A stretch of 46,828 bases of DNA from positions 285,187,022 to 285,233,849 of the forward strand of contig JBOZIK010000001.1 in assembly GCA_051453625.1 (NCBI GenBank), read 5' to 3'. The stretch comes from Welwitschia mirabilis. Taxonomy: Eukaryota; Gnetophyta; Gnetopsida; Welwitschiales. Shown one piece after another: positions 46,757 through 46,828 of the stretch. The position numbers were made by a program, and so were the translations under genes. Below the pieces are notes generated by a model. That model did no database searches, was not told where the DNA came from, and worked only from the letters and a program-made list of their open reading frames with translations. Numbering within the stretch: position 1 is the stretch's first letter; each line of letters opens with the position of its first letter.

Positions 46757-46828
<72 letters not shown>
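46757..46828. repeat. (AG)n microsatellite running off the window
   Basis: At least 36 uninterrupted AG units to the last base; true length unknown. Confidence 0.98.

Overview
This is a nuclear plant scaffold. It has long AT-rich spacers, old decayed retrotransposons (a LINE, Ty3/gypsy and Ty1/copia), relics of plant gene families, microsatellites and seven assembly gaps. The very worn, widely spaced elements and sparse genes fit a large gymnosperm-like genome, but that is an inference and the species cannot be read from the sequence. Gaps (N): 13097-13726, 18705-18804, 26891-26942, 27419-27596, 30149-30158, 31547-31811, 32929-33028.

Layout. 1-2070: remnant of a reverse-strand gypsy LTR with a primer-binding-site relic. 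2071-5400: mostly unexplained. 5400-9960: a reverse-strand L1-type LINE with recognisable ORF1, endonuclease, reverse transcriptase and zf-RVT regions, all broken. 11021-12595: the only convincing intact gene, a 524-aa intronless reading frame on the reverse strand. It carries WAGPAF, then SPPPSSLPLPRF, then a C-terminal LRRIL, the order seen in PNRC/Edc1-type mRNA-decapping coactivators. Its promoter appears to lie 2.8 kb upstream near 15370 (TATA box, G-box, two GC-rich direct repeats), with a possible 5'-UTR intron between. That interval also holds forward-strand remains of C2H2 zinc fingers. 15480-21600: AT-rich spacer with microsatellites. 21735-22545: decayed alpha/beta-hydrolase (reverse). 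22770-23581: decayed 3-ketoacyl-CoA synthase (reverse) with an internal tandem duplication of its active-site region; flanking DNA up to 24290 is a further worn duplication.

26304-33817: a reverse-strand gypsy-like LTR element with two LTR copies, a tRNA-Asp-type primer site, gag, zinc-knuckle and protease relics, but no visible reverse transcriptase, RNase H or integrase, so it resembles a non-autonomous gag-protease element. A short dyad motif recurs nine times in its LTRs, leader and 3' non-coding part. 33818-38970: unrecognised, with weak reverse-strand coding traces. 39041-41330: forward-strand copia fragment (tRNA-Met primer site, gag, protease, integrase) cut off before reverse transcriptase. 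41400-46828: AT-rich DNA with a 100-bp pyrimidine tract followed by TATAAAG, a coding-like 24-26-codon repeat, a 31-33-bp minisatellite and a (GA)n run leaving the window.

Only the decapping-factor-like gene looks functional. The other gene-family matches are pseudogenes, recognised by reading across frames; these family assignments are from motif memory without database searches.
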